A stretch of DNA of 64,000 nt from UBA1723 sp045642085 (lineage in GTDB: Bacteria > Bacteroidota > Bacteroidia > Bacteroidales > Paludibacteraceae). Every line of letters begins with the position of its first letter. Position 1 is the stretch's first letter. Of this stretch, positions 13,498-23,277 are shown piece by piece. The stretch covers positions 15,133 through 79,132 of the forward strand of contig JAZUIF010000115.1 in assembly GCA_045642085.1 (NCBI GenBank). Direction: 5' to 3'. The notes beneath the pieces were generated by a model. It had not been told where the DNA came from and made no database searches. It was given only the letters and a program-made list of their open reading frames with translations. The translations under genes and the position numbers were made by a program.

Positions 13498-14793
13498 GGA
13501 AATAAAACGCTAATGTGGCTGTTGTTGCTTGGCTTGATTACGTCGGCAAATGCACAACGAAAGTTGAGTATTGATGATTTATTCTCTCTTGTAGAGGAGA
13601 ACAACAGTCAGCTGAAAAGCGGAAGAATAAGTGTAGAATCAGCTTCACATGGAGTTGCTTCAGCGAAGAGCAGTCGTTTGCCGGGCGTCAATGCTCAGCT
13701 TTCTGGAAGTTTTAATGGTGATGTGGTGATGATGGATCGTGATTTTTCGAATGCTACTTCTTTCAGTCAGCCTCGCTGGGGCAACTCTTTTGTGGTTGAG
13801 GCTCAACAGACCATCTATGCGGGAGGAGCAGTCAACGCTGGAATAAAGTTGGCTGAACTTGCCAAGGAGATGGAGGAAACAAATCTATCAGGCACTCGTA
13901 ATAATGTGCGTTTTTCTGCACTTGCACAATATCTTGAACTTATCAAACTTGACAATGCTGTGCATGTGTATGATGAGAACATCCAGCTGATGAACCATCT
14001 TATCGAGCAGGTCAACGCCAAGCGTGACGAGGGTATGGCACTCCGCAATGATATCACTCGATATGAGTTGCAACTTCAGGAACTTACGTTGGGAAAGCGT
14101 AAGGTGGAGGATGCAAGAGTTATTGTCAACCATCAGTTATGCAATGCGTTAGGTTTGGATGACGAGACTATTGTTCCTGACATTTCCATCACAGATTTAA
14201 AATACAGCCAAGAGGGAGAAGCTCATTGGCAGTCATTATCGTCAACCGAGTCGACGGATTTGAAAAAGGTAGAGCTGGGGACACAGATGGCAGAGCAGAA
14301 ACTGAAGATTGCCAAGAGTGACCTGTTGCCAAAAATTGCCCTCGTCGCAGCTGATAATTTCAGTGGACCATTCACTTATGATATTCCTCCCGTCGACAAG
14401 AATTTCAATATCTGGTATGTGGGAATAGGAGTGCAGTATTCGCTTGGCAATATCTGGAGATCAAACAAGAAAATCAGTCAGGCAAAATCTGATCTTGAAT
14501 TGTCAGAGTCGCAGAAATCGGTTGTCGCTGAAATGCTTAACAATAGAATTCAGGAGGCTTACACACTCTATATGCAGAGTTATGTGGAGCTTGAAACACA
14601 GCATAAGAGTGTGGAACTTGCCACTCAAAACTATGATGTCATCAACGAGCGTTATCTCAATTCCTTGGCTCTTATCACCGATATGCTCGACGCAAGTAAT
14701 ATCAAACTGTCGGCTGAACTTCGTGAGGTCGATGCTTTGGTGAATATTGTGTTCGCTTATCATAAACTTAAGTTTATAGCTAACAATTTATAA
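13495..14793 (+). CDS. TolC-family outer-membrane efflux protein
   Basis: 432 aa. Signal peptide 1-20 (cut after ANAQ). Two TolC repeats of coiled-coil helices and strands: LFSLVEENNSQLKSGRISVESA near the start, YAGGAVNAGIKLAELAKE near residue 105, and the second repeat from residue ~255. Forms the outer-membrane channel of a tripartite pump with the next two genes. Confidence 0.9.
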   Translation: MGNKTLMWLLLLGLITSANAQRKLSIDDLFSLVEENNSQLKSGRISVESASHGVASAKSSRLPGVNAQLSGSFNGDVVMMDRDFSNATSFSQPRWGNSFVVEAQQTIYAGGAVNAGIKLAELAKEMEETNLSGTRNNVRFSALAQYLELIKLDNAVHVYDENIQLMNHLIEQVNAKRDEGMALRNDITRYELQLQELTLGKRKVEDARVIVNHQLCNALGLDDETIVPDISITDLKYSQEGEAHWQSLSSTESTDLKKVELGTQMAEQKLKIAKSDLLPKIALVAADNFSGPFTYDIPPVDKNFNIWYVGIGVQYSLGNIWRSNKKISQAKSDLELSESQKSVVAEMLNNRIQEAYTLYMQSYVELETQHKSVELATQNYDVINERYLNSLALITDMLDASNIKLSAELREVDALVNIVFAYHKLKFIANNL

Positions 14794-14835
14794 GAAAATT
14801 GTCACTCACCCTTCGAGTTTGCGAATGAGGATGGG

Positions 14836-14870
14836 AGTTAGGGCGTTCCACCCTTAATAATCCTCGTTTA
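14836..14870. repeat. Fragment of the family 3 intergenic repeat
   Basis: TTAGGGCGTTCCACCCTTAA and following ATCCTC closely match the right half of the element at 9539-9640. The terminal inverted repeats are absent. It lies inside the tolC-hlyD gap. Confidence 0.6.
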
Positions 14871-14906
14871 TTTTAATATTCAACTTAGTCAATAATTTAG
14901 AATCAA

Positions 14907-15935
14907 ATGGATAATAAAAAGACGGTAAGATTAGCTTACAACATTATCATCGCAGTGTTGCTGATAACAGGAATAGCGATAGTAATCAATAAGTTCGTCC
15001 ACTTTGGAAATGTGGAGTTTACAGACAATGCCCATATCGAACAGCATATCACTCCAGTCAACACACGAGTGCCAGGTTTTATCAAGGAGATCCGTTTCGA
15101 CGAGTTTCAGAAGGTAAGGAAGGGCGATACACTTGTTATCATAGAGGATGCTGAGTTCCGTTTGGCATTGGCACAAGCAAGAGCTGGTTTGGCAAACGCA
15201 CAGGCAGGAAGTTCGGCTACGGGAGCCAGCATCTCCACAACCGCTGCCAATATGGATGTGACAAACTCTGCTGTGGAGGAGGCGTTGGTGCAGATGGAGA
15301 ATGCCAAACGTGAGGAGGATCGTTTCGCTGCTTTGCTGAAGAAAGATGCCGTCACACGTCAGCAATACGATGCCGTGCATACTGCTTATCTTTCTGCCAA
15401 GGCTCGTTACGAGGCGGTGAATAATCAGAAAAGTTCGCTTGCCAGTGTGAAGAATGAGCAAGGACACCGACTATCACAGTCGCGTGCTGGGATCGAGGCT
15501 GCGCGTGCTGCTGTGGAGATGGCTGAACTCAATCTGTCGTACACTGTTATCGTCGCCACAGCTGATGGAGTGATCGGAAGAAAGGATATCCACGTAGGTC
15601 AGTTGGTCAATCCCGGCCAGACAATGTGTTGCATCGTCGACAATTCTGAGAAGTGGGTTGTGGCAAACTATCGAGAGACGCAGATGCCTAATATCGCAGT
15701 AGGAAGTAAGGTTGATATCACCGTCGACGCTGTACCAGGAGCCAAGTTTGAGGGTGAGGTGGAGCGTATAAGTGACGCTACAGGTTCCGCCTACTCGATG
15801 ATACCACAGGATAACGCTACAGGTAATTTTGTCAAGGTGGAGCAACGCATACCAGTACGTATCAAGTTTGCTAAGAATGCTGTGTCTGACCGACTTTGCG
15901 CAGGCATGAATGTGGAATGTGAAGTGAGATACTGA
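14907..15935 (+). CDS. HlyD/EmrA-family membrane fusion protein
   Basis: 342 aa. One N-terminal membrane anchor (residues 8-28), then biotinyl-lipoyl half-motifs (VPGFIKEIRFDEFQKVRKGDTL near 55 and NLSYTVIVATADGVIGR near 212), coiled-coil hairpin (residues ~85-205) rich in Ala, and beta-barrel domain. Periplasmic adaptor of the pump. Stop TGA overlaps the next ATG by one base. Confidence 0.9.
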   Translation: MDNKKTVRLAYNIIIAVLLITGIAIVINKFVHFGNVEFTDNAHIEQHITPVNTRVPGFIKEIRFDEFQKVRKGDTLVIIEDAEFRLALAQARAGLANAQAGSSATGASISTTAANMDVTNSAVEEALVQMENAKREEDRFAALLKKDAVTRQQYDAVHTAYLSAKARYEAVNNQKSSLASVKNEQGHRLSQSRAGIEAARAAVEMAELNLSYTVIVATADGVIGRKDIHVGQLVNPGQTMCCIVDNSEKWVVANYRETQMPNIAVGSKVDITVDAVPGAKFEGEVERISDATGSAYSMIPQDNATGNFVKVEQRIPVRIKFAKNAVSDRLCAGMNVECEVRY

Positions 15936-17527
15936 TGGAAGAGAAAATTCCCCCATTTTCAATGCCGATGTACCACGACTGGGTTCCAGAAGGAATACGT
16001 CCGTGGATATATGTACTGTTGGCATTCTGTTTTCAGTTTAGTGGAGGCGTTTACCTTGGCGCAATGAATGACATGATTGGCGAGCATTCGTGGATGAGGG
16101 AAGACGTGGTGTTCCTTCTCTACTGTAATCTGGCAGGTATGGCGGCATGGTTTCCCGTGCTTTTCAGAATGAAATTTCATTTTAGCAATAAGTTTTTGCT
16201 GATGACTGCAGCCTCTGTCATCCTCGTCTGCAATCTGCTTACTATGCACAAATTGCCATTGCCGATGATGTGGATAGTTTGTATCATCGCAGGTTGTGCC
16301 AAGATACAGGGAACATTTGAATGCATGTCCAATATCCAGTTGTGGATGACTCCGACGCGTAATTTTGGCGTCTTCTTTCCGATATTGCATATAATCCTGC
16401 TTACTGCAATTGAGGGTGCAGGTTGGCTTGCCGCAACATTTGCTTTCCACATGCACTGGACTATGATGCATTGGTTTGTGGTCGGACTTATGCTTGTTGT
16501 CCTAACCATACAGGCGTTGCTTACACGTCCATTCTGCCCGATGCCACCCGAGAGACGAGTGCCACTTCAGGGAATCGACTGGTTGTCGGCGGCGGGTTGG
16601 ATATTGTTTTTCCTTCTTTGTGCCTACGTGCTTAACTATGGCGACTGGCTACAGTGGTGGCATTCAAGCACCATACAGCTATGCACAGCGGCAGCATGTA
16701 TCACGTTGGCTGCACTTATGATACGAATGAAGAATAATCCGCATTCGTATATCGAGTGGAAGATAGTCCGCTACCGCTATTTCCGTCCGATCATATTCTT
16801 TGTGATGATATTTGAGCTTATCATGTCGGTGGAGCATGTGTTGGAGACGATATATTATGAAGAGGTGATGCATTATTCCGACCTTACCTACGAGACACTC
16901 AACCAGTGGTCTTTGATAGGTGCGTGGACAGGCTGCCTTTTCTCGCTTGGTTGGTTGAAAGTGATGACGTGGAAACCGTACCGACTGATTATCATAGGGA
17001 TGTTGGCGATTTGTTTGTATTGCGTCGGATTCTATTTCCTTGTAGATCCGCAAGTTGGCTATTATCAACTTGTGCCGCCACTTATCTTTAGAGGTTTCGG
17101 TTATGCCATCCTCTGTATTGCATTGATGTGGTCGTTGGATGAGGTTATGTCGTTCGAACATTTCTTCCAGGCACTCTGCATTTTCAACTTCTTCCACATG
17201 TTTGGAGGAGGAACCGTCGGAGCTGCATTTTTAGCTAATGGCATAGGATATTATGTTGGCGACGGATTCGCCCGCTACAATGGTTATATCAACCTCGTCG
17301 GCTTTACTGCGTCGCCTTTTGATATGTCGCATTATATGGAAGGAATGGTGGAAGGGTTGTTGGCCCAGACCATCAAAATTCTATATGGTTGGATGATCTA
17401 CGCATGTCTTGCGTTCATTGTAGTGTTCCTCCTATTGGATCGTCCTGGAGTGCGACGTCGAGTCAAGAAGATGCCATCATGGTCGACGGTGGGAACATGG
17501 GTGTTGAACAAAGTTATGAGACAATAG
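15935..17527 (+). CDS. MFS transporter, EmrB/DHA2-like 14-TM drug exporter
   Basis: 530 aa with about 14 hydrophobic segments. Start overlaps the hlyD stop (TGATG), so translation is coupled. Partner arrangement (TolC, adaptor, MFS) matches EmrAB-TolC pumps. The loop sequences are unusual for EmrB and lack an obvious GxLADrxGrkr motif A, so it belongs to the Bacteroidota branch of these pumps. Confidence 0.85.
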   Translation: MEEKIPPFSMPMYHDWVPEGIRPWIYVLLAFCFQFSGGVYLGAMNDMIGEHSWMREDVVFLLYCNLAGMAAWFPVLFRMKFHFSNKFLLMTAASVILVCNLLTMHKLPLPMMWIVCIIAGCAKIQGTFECMSNIQLWMTPTRNFGVFFPILHIILLTAIEGAGWLAATFAFHMHWTMMHWFVVGLMLVVLTIQALLTRPFCPMPPERRVPLQGIDWLSAAGWILFFLLCAYVLNYGDWLQWWHSSTIQLCTAAACITLAALMIRMKNNPHSYIEWKIVRYRYFRPIIFFVMIFELIMSVEHVLETIYYEEVMHYSDLTYETLNQWSLIGAWTGCLFSLGWLKVMTWKPYRLIIIGMLAICLYCVGFYFLVDPQVGYYQLVPPLIFRGFGYAILCIALMWSLDEVMSFEHFFQALCIFNFFHMFGGGTVGAAFLANGIGYYVGDGFARYNGYINLVGFTASPFDMSHYMEGMVEGLLAQTIKILYGWMIYACLAFIVVFLLLDRPGVRRRVKKMPSWSTVGTWVLNKVMRQ

Positions 17528-17531
17528 AATT

Positions 17532-18332
17532 TTACTCTTCTATTTCCGTAAAGCGTGGAAATCTCTTTCCATCTCTCTCCACTGTCTCAAAAAACATTTT
17601 TTCTGGGCGTACCCAATAATTCTCATCTCCGTAAAGTGCCTGATAAACCACCATTCTTTCCTGAGTCTCAGAGTCGAATGCCGTTCTCACAAAACGGTAT
17701 TTTCCGCCTTTGAAGTGTTGGAAGAATCGTGTATCTTTCTTTGGAAACTCCTCAAGCATCTTCTTTGCCAACGGCACGTAATACTCCTTCACCTCATCTG
17801 CTGTGGGAGTGTGGGCTCCGGGAAAATGGTGTGATTTATTATAATGTTCAAGGAAAGTCGGCTCAAAATGGGCGATTGGATCATTGTCTCCGAAAATTCC
17901 CCAGATTTTGTCTTTATAGAAAGGCGACGTGAAGTTAAACTGCACATTCTCGATCTCCGCAAACTCCTTGATTAGATTCTCGTCGATAGTGAAATCTTGT
18001 TTCCCGTCGACACGGGGGCTTTTATACTGATGGTCTCCTACACGCTCCACCAAGAATTCCGTCATCTTGAAATAGGGATTTCCAAGAAGGGCAGGTATGC
18101 CGACGACGGGTGCGATCATCTGAGCGTAGAACGAGCCACAACTGTTGCCGATGATCAAGTCGGGAGTCTCCTTGTCGCAAATCTTATGGATGAGTTCCAA
18201 CGCTTGTTTCGGATGAATAGGTAAATCCGGAGTCAACACTCGCACCGTCTCCCCGAGGGCATCTCTCAAAGCATTGGCAGGGACACATTGTCCACTGGCA
18301 AAGAAACCGTGTAGGAATAGTATTGTTTTCAT
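17532..18332 (-). CDS. YqiA-like alpha/beta-hydrolase
   Basis: 266 aa. Opening ILFLHGFFASG (oxyanion strand) and nucleophile elbow GNSCGS (Ser near residue 83) as in the YqiA/UPF0227 esterase group; later GDNDPIAHF (acid) and HHFPGAH (histidine). The C-terminal ~70 residues are an extra domain. Probable esterase; substrate unknown. Start overlaps the upstream DUF2147 stop by four bases (ATGA-type). Confidence 0.8.
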   Translation of the reverse strand: MKTILFLHGFFASGQCVPANALRDALGETVRVLTPDLPIHPKQALELIHKICDKETPDLIIGNSCGSFYAQMIAPVVGIPALLGNPYFKMTEFLVERVGDHQYKSPRVDGKQDFTIDENLIKEFAEIENVQFNFTSPFYKDKIWGIFGDNDPIAHFEPTFLEHYNKSHHFPGAHTPTADEVKEYYVPLAKKMLEEFPKKDTRFFQHFKGGKYRFVRTAFDSETQERMVVYQALYGDENYWVRPEKMFFETVERDGKRFPRFTEIEE

Positions 18333-18778
18333 TTATCTGAAGGCAGTTTCTTCCAGTATAGAGATTTTGGATATAATCCCCACAATCCGGCTTTTACATG
18401 TAGTGTTGTGTCGTCGTCAAACATCATCTTGACATTGAAGTATTTGCCGCTGACTGGATCATAGATTTTACCGTCGCACCATTCTCCATCTTTATAAACA
18501 ACCTTATCGACGAAAACGACTTCTGACATTGGAGTGTTGCGTTTTGCTTTGTCTGGATTATTCACATCCTTGATTGGAGTGCCGTCTGGAAGGTTTGGCT
18601 CCTTCATCCAATGGTTCTGGACTCTATAGCCATCATTATATTTGAAGATTTTCACTTTCGACTCGTGGCCTTCGTAGTTCAACAGATAAATACCGATGAT
18701 TTTATCACCTGCATTCTGCGAGAATGACGCTACACTATAGAATAGTGAGCAAAGCAATGCTACTATGTATTTTTTCAT
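18329..18778 (-). CDS. DUF2147 secreted protein
   Basis: 149 aa from MKKYIVALL (18778), with a signal peptide ending at SFSQ. Body pattern GIYLLNYEGHESKVKIFK, a conserved MSEVVFVDKVVYKDGEWCDGKIYDP-like block and WGLYPKSLYWKKL end, all typical of DUF2147. Likely periplasmic beta-sandwich. Translationally coupled with the hydrolase. Confidence 0.82.
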   Translation of the reverse strand: MKKYIVALLCSLFYSVASFSQNAGDKIIGIYLLNYEGHESKVKIFKYNDGYRVQNHWMKEPNLPDGTPIKDVNNPDKAKRNTPMSEVVFVDKVVYKDGEWCDGKIYDPVSGKYFNVKMMFDDDTTLHVKAGLWGLYPKSLYWKKLPSDK

Positions 18779-18848
18779 GTCAGTAATTGTGATGTTCATA
18801 ATAGGCAAAGATATTGAAAATATAATATGTGACGATAGGAAAAATAAA

Positions 18849-18985
18849 TTATTCTCCTTTCCCCTTTATCGTCGCCGCATACGCGCTGTTGCACAATCCA
18901 AGGATTGCGGATATAAGAAACAATGTTTCGATGCCTAATACTTTCCAGATCCATCCGCCGAGTAGGGCGATGAAGATGGTTATGA
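18849..18985 (-). pseudogene. Duplicated 3' end of the MFS gene at 22028-23233
   Basis: Minus-strand translation gives HFITIFIALLGGWIWKVLG and then a near-identical match to the last ~45 residues of the MFS transporter, ending in ATIKGKGE and a stop. DNA identity over ~135 bp is high with mostly silent changes. There is no 5' part; the fragment abuts the stop of the glycosyltransferase gene (18992). It marks an old duplication or insertion boundary. Confidence 0.88.
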
Positions 18986-18991
18986 AATGTT

Positions 18992-20392
18992 TTATTGCTT
19001 TATAGGAATTACTTTGACATCGGTGCTGTCAATCACCCAAATTGCGTCGTATCTGTTTTCTGACAATATCTCCTGTTTCATATTTTCTATTCCTATAGCT
19101 TTTTCTGAAGGAGAGTCGAATGGACCTATAAGAGTATCGCTGATTTCTTCGTTTCCAATGGTGTATCCGGATTCATATTTCACGGCCTTTCCCCATCCTA
19201 ATGTTTCTCTAGGAATAACGTTGAAGATGGAATATCTTGGTTCGTTATTGTCGACACTAATCATTCTGACTATCTGTGGCTTACCTTTAGTTTCTTCCAA
19301 GACTTTCGTAGCCATCTCTTTTCCTATTAATCCGGAATTGTAGGCTTCATGCCAGTGATGAACGTCGGAGATAAGGCTCGCTGTCATAAAAGACAAGAAT
19401 ATAATAATCTCTTTTTTCTTAAAGCTATCGACAGGGAATAGATAGGCAAGCAGAAGACTTAGCATTCCGAGTCCGGCATACGCATGCATTACAGTGACAA
19501 GCGTCACAAGATGTGGTGCTCCTGCTATAACGAATGCTAGCAAGAGAACGTACATCATTTTTTCTTTTCTGTGAAGAATGATTTTTTTGCCGACGACAAA
19601 CAGAAAGGGAAGTGCAAGAAGCAGAGTGAAGATAGCCAACGGCAAACAACGCGTCGGCTGGTATGCTATAGCCGCCATGTCAATAGGAATCCATGTTGTG
19701 GAATATTGGATGAAATCCTTCACATGGTCCAGCAGACTGTTGTCCATATACTCGGTATTCTGCACGTTGTTCTGTGGAGTGAGAATGATTCTTGCAATTC
19801 CGTAGCATGCTATTGCTCCTAATGCGGCAATACCATCTTTGATGTAGCGTCGAGAAATGGTAAACTCTTTTTCTTCTCCCCATTTAATGATTATCGGAAT
19901 GACGGCAAACACGATGCCGTTTTCTTTTGCAAGTGTGGCAATCAGGAAGCAGATTATCCAAAGCCATTTCTTATCTTTCTGGTAGAACCACATTGCGGCT
20001 AGTCCCCAGAATTGAGAATAGACCTGGTTGATGGAGTCGATATCCAACACGGTTCCGAGTATTGCTGTCGAGAGGTAGAAAAATGAGGCTGCAAGAATGT
20101 TCTTCTTTGAAAGAAGATAGATTAGAACTGTGCAGCCCACGTGTCCCAAAAGAATCAAAACGTGATTCAACGCAGGGAACAATTTATAATTCAACCCTAA
20201 TATGTAGCCTATTGTCGCATCAAATGGTCGCCAATAGCTTTTGATTGGCAAAAGTCCTTTGTTGTCAAAAAAATCACCGAAATATGGAGTCGTCAGATAG
20301 GTCCAGTCGTCGAATGTTGGGAGAATCAAAAGTAGTCCCCAAAGAATAACTGGAATGCTGAGAAGAAATAATATTTTGATGTTTCTTGTCAT
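18992..20392 (-). CDS. Integral membrane protein, probable polyprenyl-phosphate-dependent glycosyltransferase
   Basis: 466 aa, about ten membrane segments, then a soluble C-terminal region (residues ~390-466). The early periplasmic loop PTFDDWTYLTTPYFGDF carries an Asp pair as in GT-C enzymes of the ArnT/GT39-like fold. Directly downstream of a phosphatase and a UbiA-type phosphoribosyltransferase, so it may use the polyprenyl-phospho-pentose donor they make. Family identification is by architecture and context only. Confidence 0.6.
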   Translation of the reverse strand: MTRNIKILFLLSIPVILWGLLLILPTFDDWTYLTTPYFGDFFDNKGLLPIKSYWRPFDATIGYILGLNYKLFPALNHVLILLGHVGCTVLIYLLSKKNILAASFFYLSTAILGTVLDIDSINQVYSQFWGLAAMWFYQKDKKWLWIICFLIATLAKENGIVFAVIPIIIKWGEEKEFTISRRYIKDGIAALGAIACYGIARIILTPQNNVQNTEYMDNSLLDHVKDFIQYSTTWIPIDMAAIAYQPTRCLPLAIFTLLLALPFLFVVGKKIILHRKEKMMYVLLLAFVIAGAPHLVTLVTVMHAYAGLGMLSLLLAYLFPVDSFKKKEIIIFLSFMTASLISDVHHWHEAYNSGLIGKEMATKVLEETKGKPQIVRMISVDNNEPRYSIFNVIPRETLGWGKAVKYESGYTIGNEEISDTLIGPFDSPSEKAIGIENMKQEILSENRYDAIWVIDSTDVKVIPIKQ

Positions 20393-20424
20393 GATAAATG
20401 GTTGTAAATTAATTTTGTGGCCGA

Positions 20425-21018
20425 CTAAACCCAGCTCCCTTTGTCTGCGTAGTCAATCATCTCTTTGTCTCCACGGCTGTCTCCATAAGCCCACAGACTG
20501 TAATCCTGACGATTAGGTTCATGTTCTATGAAACGATTGACTTTTTCCGCACCATAACAATTTGGAGTGGAGAATCTTCCAGTCAGGATGCCATCTGTGT
20601 CGACTTCTATTTTTGTGCCAATCACTTTCTTTACTCCATACTTGTTGCTGAATGGAATTATCCAATCTTCTATGCTGGCACTGACAATATAGACGTCTGC
20701 ACCATCTGAGATATGTCGCTGGAATATTGAAAATACAGAAGACTTTTTGAAATTTTCAATCTCTAGAGAGAAACTCTCGCAATGGTGTTGGAATTCCACA
20801 AGACTCATGCCTTTGAAGAAAAACGAAAACACTTTCTGCTTGCATTTGTCATTTGGATACAGTTTGAGTTTCATCAAAACCAAAAGAGGAGAGTATAGCA
20901 GGAATCCTAAGATGAATTTCATGGTTCCGCACGAATGTTTGATAAACTCCACAAAGGTGTCTTTCGTAGTGAGCGTGCCGTCGAAATCAAAAACTGCCAC
21001 TATTCTCTTTTCTTCCAT
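20425..21018 (-). CDS. HAD-IB family phosphatase
   Basis: 197 aa. HAD motif I DFDGTLTTKD (nucleophile Asp near residue 11), motif II IVSAS near 114, motif III YGDSRGDKEM near 175. Phosphoserine-phosphatase-like with an alpha-helical cap. Three bases separate it from the upstream UbiA-type gene; in decaprenyl-phosphoryl-ribose synthesis a PSP-like phosphatase removes the 5-phosphate after the UbiA step, and that role fits. Confidence 0.82.
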   Translation of the reverse strand: MEEKRIVAVFDFDGTLTTKDTFVEFIKHSCGTMKFILGFLLYSPLLVLMKLKLYPNDKCKQKVFSFFFKGMSLVEFQHHCESFSLEIENFKKSSVFSIFQRHISDGADVYIVSASIEDWIIPFSNKYGVKKVIGTKIEVDTDGILTGRFSTPNCYGAEKVNRFIEHEPNRQDYSLWAYGDSRGDKEMIDYADKGSWV

Positions 21019-21021
21019 AGA

Positions 21022-21912
21022 CTATAGGTATATTAGGGCTCCAAATGAAAGAATCCAACAGATGATGCATAATTGTACGAAGTGGTCGTGCAATAGGACT
21101 TTTGTAGGGCATCCGCTTTTCTCGTCGACAAATGTGATTTGAATGTAACGCATGATAGCCGCTAGCACAAATACAGATGTCAGATAAATGTGTTTGCTTC
21201 CGAATCGTTCAGTCACTTCTGGCGATATCGTGTACATGATATAGCAAACCAGTGTGATGCTTGCGACGATGCTGATTGCCGCATTGAGGAATGGAATATT
21301 GTATTTGTCAACATTGTTGCGAGTCTTGGCTCCAGTTTCCTGGAAAAACACCACATCGTCTCTTCTCTTCGCCAAGGCAAGAAAGATTGCTAGAAGAAAT
21401 GTCATCAGGATGATCCATTGTGATAGCCATGTGCCAGTGGCAAAACCACCTGCTGCCACACGTAGCACAAATCCTGTAGCTATGATGAAAATGTCGACTA
21501 TGGTCTTGTTTTTTAGACTGATACAATATGCGATATTCATCACAAAATAGCCAAGGATAATAGCGTATAGCATCATCGTATTGCCTCCTAAGGAGAAGTC
21601 GCCAATTGTGATCAATAAGAAAGATATTGCCGCACATATAGCCATGATGAGGTATGCAGTCTGTTTACTTACTTTTCCACTAGCGATTGGACGGTTGCAT
21701 TTCACTGCGTGGTTTCTATCCGATTCCACGTCGAAGATATCGTTCAAACAATAAATGCTGCTTGATATAGCACAGAAGGCGACGAACACTACAAATGCCG
21801 GCACCAAATATTCAAGTTCAAACAGATGTCTGTCGAAGAATATTGGCAGAAAGATGAATGTGTTCTTAACCCATTGTTGAGGTCGGATTATACTAAGAGT
21901 ATCTTTAAGCAT
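21022..21912 (-). CDS. UbiA-family prenyltransferase, decaprenyl-phosphate phosphoribosyltransferase-like
   Basis: 296 aa, eight to nine membrane helices. First aspartate motif NDIFDVESDR near residue 68 and the opening SIIRPQQWVKNTFIFLPIFF are typical of the DPPR-synthase branch (UbiA of mycobacteria) rather than quinone prenyltransferases. Transfers phosphoribose from PRPP to a polyprenyl phosphate. First gene of a three-gene set with the HAD phosphatase and the membrane glycosyltransferase. A -7 box TATCTTTG (21954-21947, minus) stands 35 bases upstream. Confidence 0.8.
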   Translation of the reverse strand: MLKDTLSIIRPQQWVKNTFIFLPIFFDRHLFELEYLVPAFVVFVAFCAISSSIYCLNDIFDVESDRNHAVKCNRPIASGKVSKQTAYLIMAICAAISFLLITIGDFSLGGNTMMLYAIILGYFVMNIAYCISLKNKTIVDIFIIATGFVLRVAAGGFATGTWLSQWIILMTFLLAIFLALAKRRDDVVFFQETGAKTRNNVDKYNIPFLNAAISIVASITLVCYIMYTISPEVTERFGSKHIYLTSVFVLAAIMRYIQITFVDEKSGCPTKVLLHDHFVQLCIICWILSFGALIYL

Positions 21913-21946
21913 TATTGTTAAACAATTTGATTGTCTTTTATGATTA

Positions 21947-21954
21947 CAAAGATA
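21947..21954 (-). promoter_or_regulatory. -7 box of the UbiA-HAD-glycosyltransferase operon
   Basis: TATCTTTG on the minus strand matches TAnnTTTG fully; the ATG is about 35 bases downstream. Confidence 0.55.
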
Positions 21955-22027
21955 CGATTTTGTAGATAAAATATTGTTTAATCGTATAAAATGCCTGCTC
22001 CGTTAACCCTAATTATATTTTGTTGGA

Positions 22028-23233
22028 TTATTGGTTTGGAAGTTCAGTTTTCTTATTTGTCTTTATCGTTGCCGCATACGCACTATTGCATAATCCAAGA
22101 ATTGCGGAAATCAAGAATAGTGTCTCTATGCCCAACACTTTCCAAATCCAGCCTCCAAGTAGGGCGATGAAGATGGTGATGAAATGGTTGACGGAGATGC
22201 CTGTGGAGATGGTTGCTCTCATCTCGTCTTTGTTGTCGGATATGTCTTGCACATACACGTTTGATGCCATCGACGCAAGTGAGATGATGGAGTCGAGCAC
22301 GTAGTTCACACAACAGATTATCATGGCTGTGTGCATGTCGAAAAGATGATGTGCATATCCGTAGAAGAAGCATACGATGACAAGAATCAATGTGTCGCCA
22401 ATCATAACTGGCTTATATCCAATCCTATCGATTAGCTTGCCGACAAGAGGTGCTATTGCGAAACATGCCACTGCGGAGATGGCGAAAAGTAGACTGATGG
22501 TTCCGGCGTCGGCTCCATAGAATAGAATCAACACGTATGGACCGAAGGTGAAGAACACCTGTTTTCTTGCTCCGTAGAACACCTCCAGCATATAGTATTT
22601 TGAAAACTTTTTTCGGAAGTAGAATCGACTTTTGTTTTTGTCGGTTTTGCTCTGTCCTGTCATTTTCAGACTGGCCAACATTGCTAAGAGCATGCATACT
22701 GCCGCTGCCATGAAAGTGGGTGAGAAGAGAGCCGAACTCTGCACAATAGCAAAGGCGACAATGATTACTCCGTAGCCAAACAGGTTGCCAATCTGATAGA
22801 TAGAGTTTTGATAACCAAGTGCTTCGCCTCCCTTGCCGTCTTTTGAGTATTCAAGGGAAAGGGTGTTTTTCATTCCCAACTGTATATGCTCACCTGTGGA
22901 ATAGAAGAAGATTGCCGCAATCACCAATAGTTTGGTTGGAGTGATGAATGCCTGCATCGTCATTCCAATCACCATGATAATCATACCTATCTTATACATT
23001 CTCTCTGCCGACGATTTGTAGAAAATCGCAAGAATCAGTACAAGTAGTAATCCTGGTAATTCACGGAAAAACTCCGTCAGTCCACGGTCGAATTCCTCGA
23101 TCTGCACAACCTCTGCCATATAGTTGTCGATGACGCCTTTATATAATCCGAAACCGATTGCAGAGAAAAGCAATGATAGGAATAGTGCTTGATAATGAGA
23201 ATCTTCTTTGAAGATTTTAGCTAGTTTGTTCAT
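22028..23233 (-). CDS. MFS transporter, 12-TM
   Basis: 401 aa, about twelve membrane segments. Motif-A-like loop GKLIDRIGYKPVMIGD near residue 265 in the second half. Substrate unknown. Its 3' end (last ~45 codons) is repeated at 18849-18985 across the UbiA-HAD-glycosyltransferase block. Confidence 0.85.
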   Translation of the reverse strand: MNKLAKIFKEDSHYQALFLSLLFSAIGFGLYKGVIDNYMAEVVQIEEFDRGLTEFFRELPGLLLVLILAIFYKSSAERMYKIGMIIMVIGMTMQAFITPTKLLVIAAIFFYSTGEHIQLGMKNTLSLEYSKDGKGGEALGYQNSIYQIGNLFGYGVIIVAFAIVQSSALFSPTFMAAAVCMLLAMLASLKMTGQSKTDKNKSRFYFRKKFSKYYMLEVFYGARKQVFFTFGPYVLILFYGADAGTISLLFAISAVACFAIAPLVGKLIDRIGYKPVMIGDTLILVIVCFFYGYAHHLFDMHTAMIICCVNYVLDSIISLASMASNVYVQDISDNKDEMRATISTGISVNHFITIFIALLGGWIWKVLGIETLFLISAILGLCNSAYAATIKTNKKTELPNQ

Positions 23234-23277
23234 TATTTATAAAATTATCAAAACCATGGCAGGTTTAGCTTATAAAA

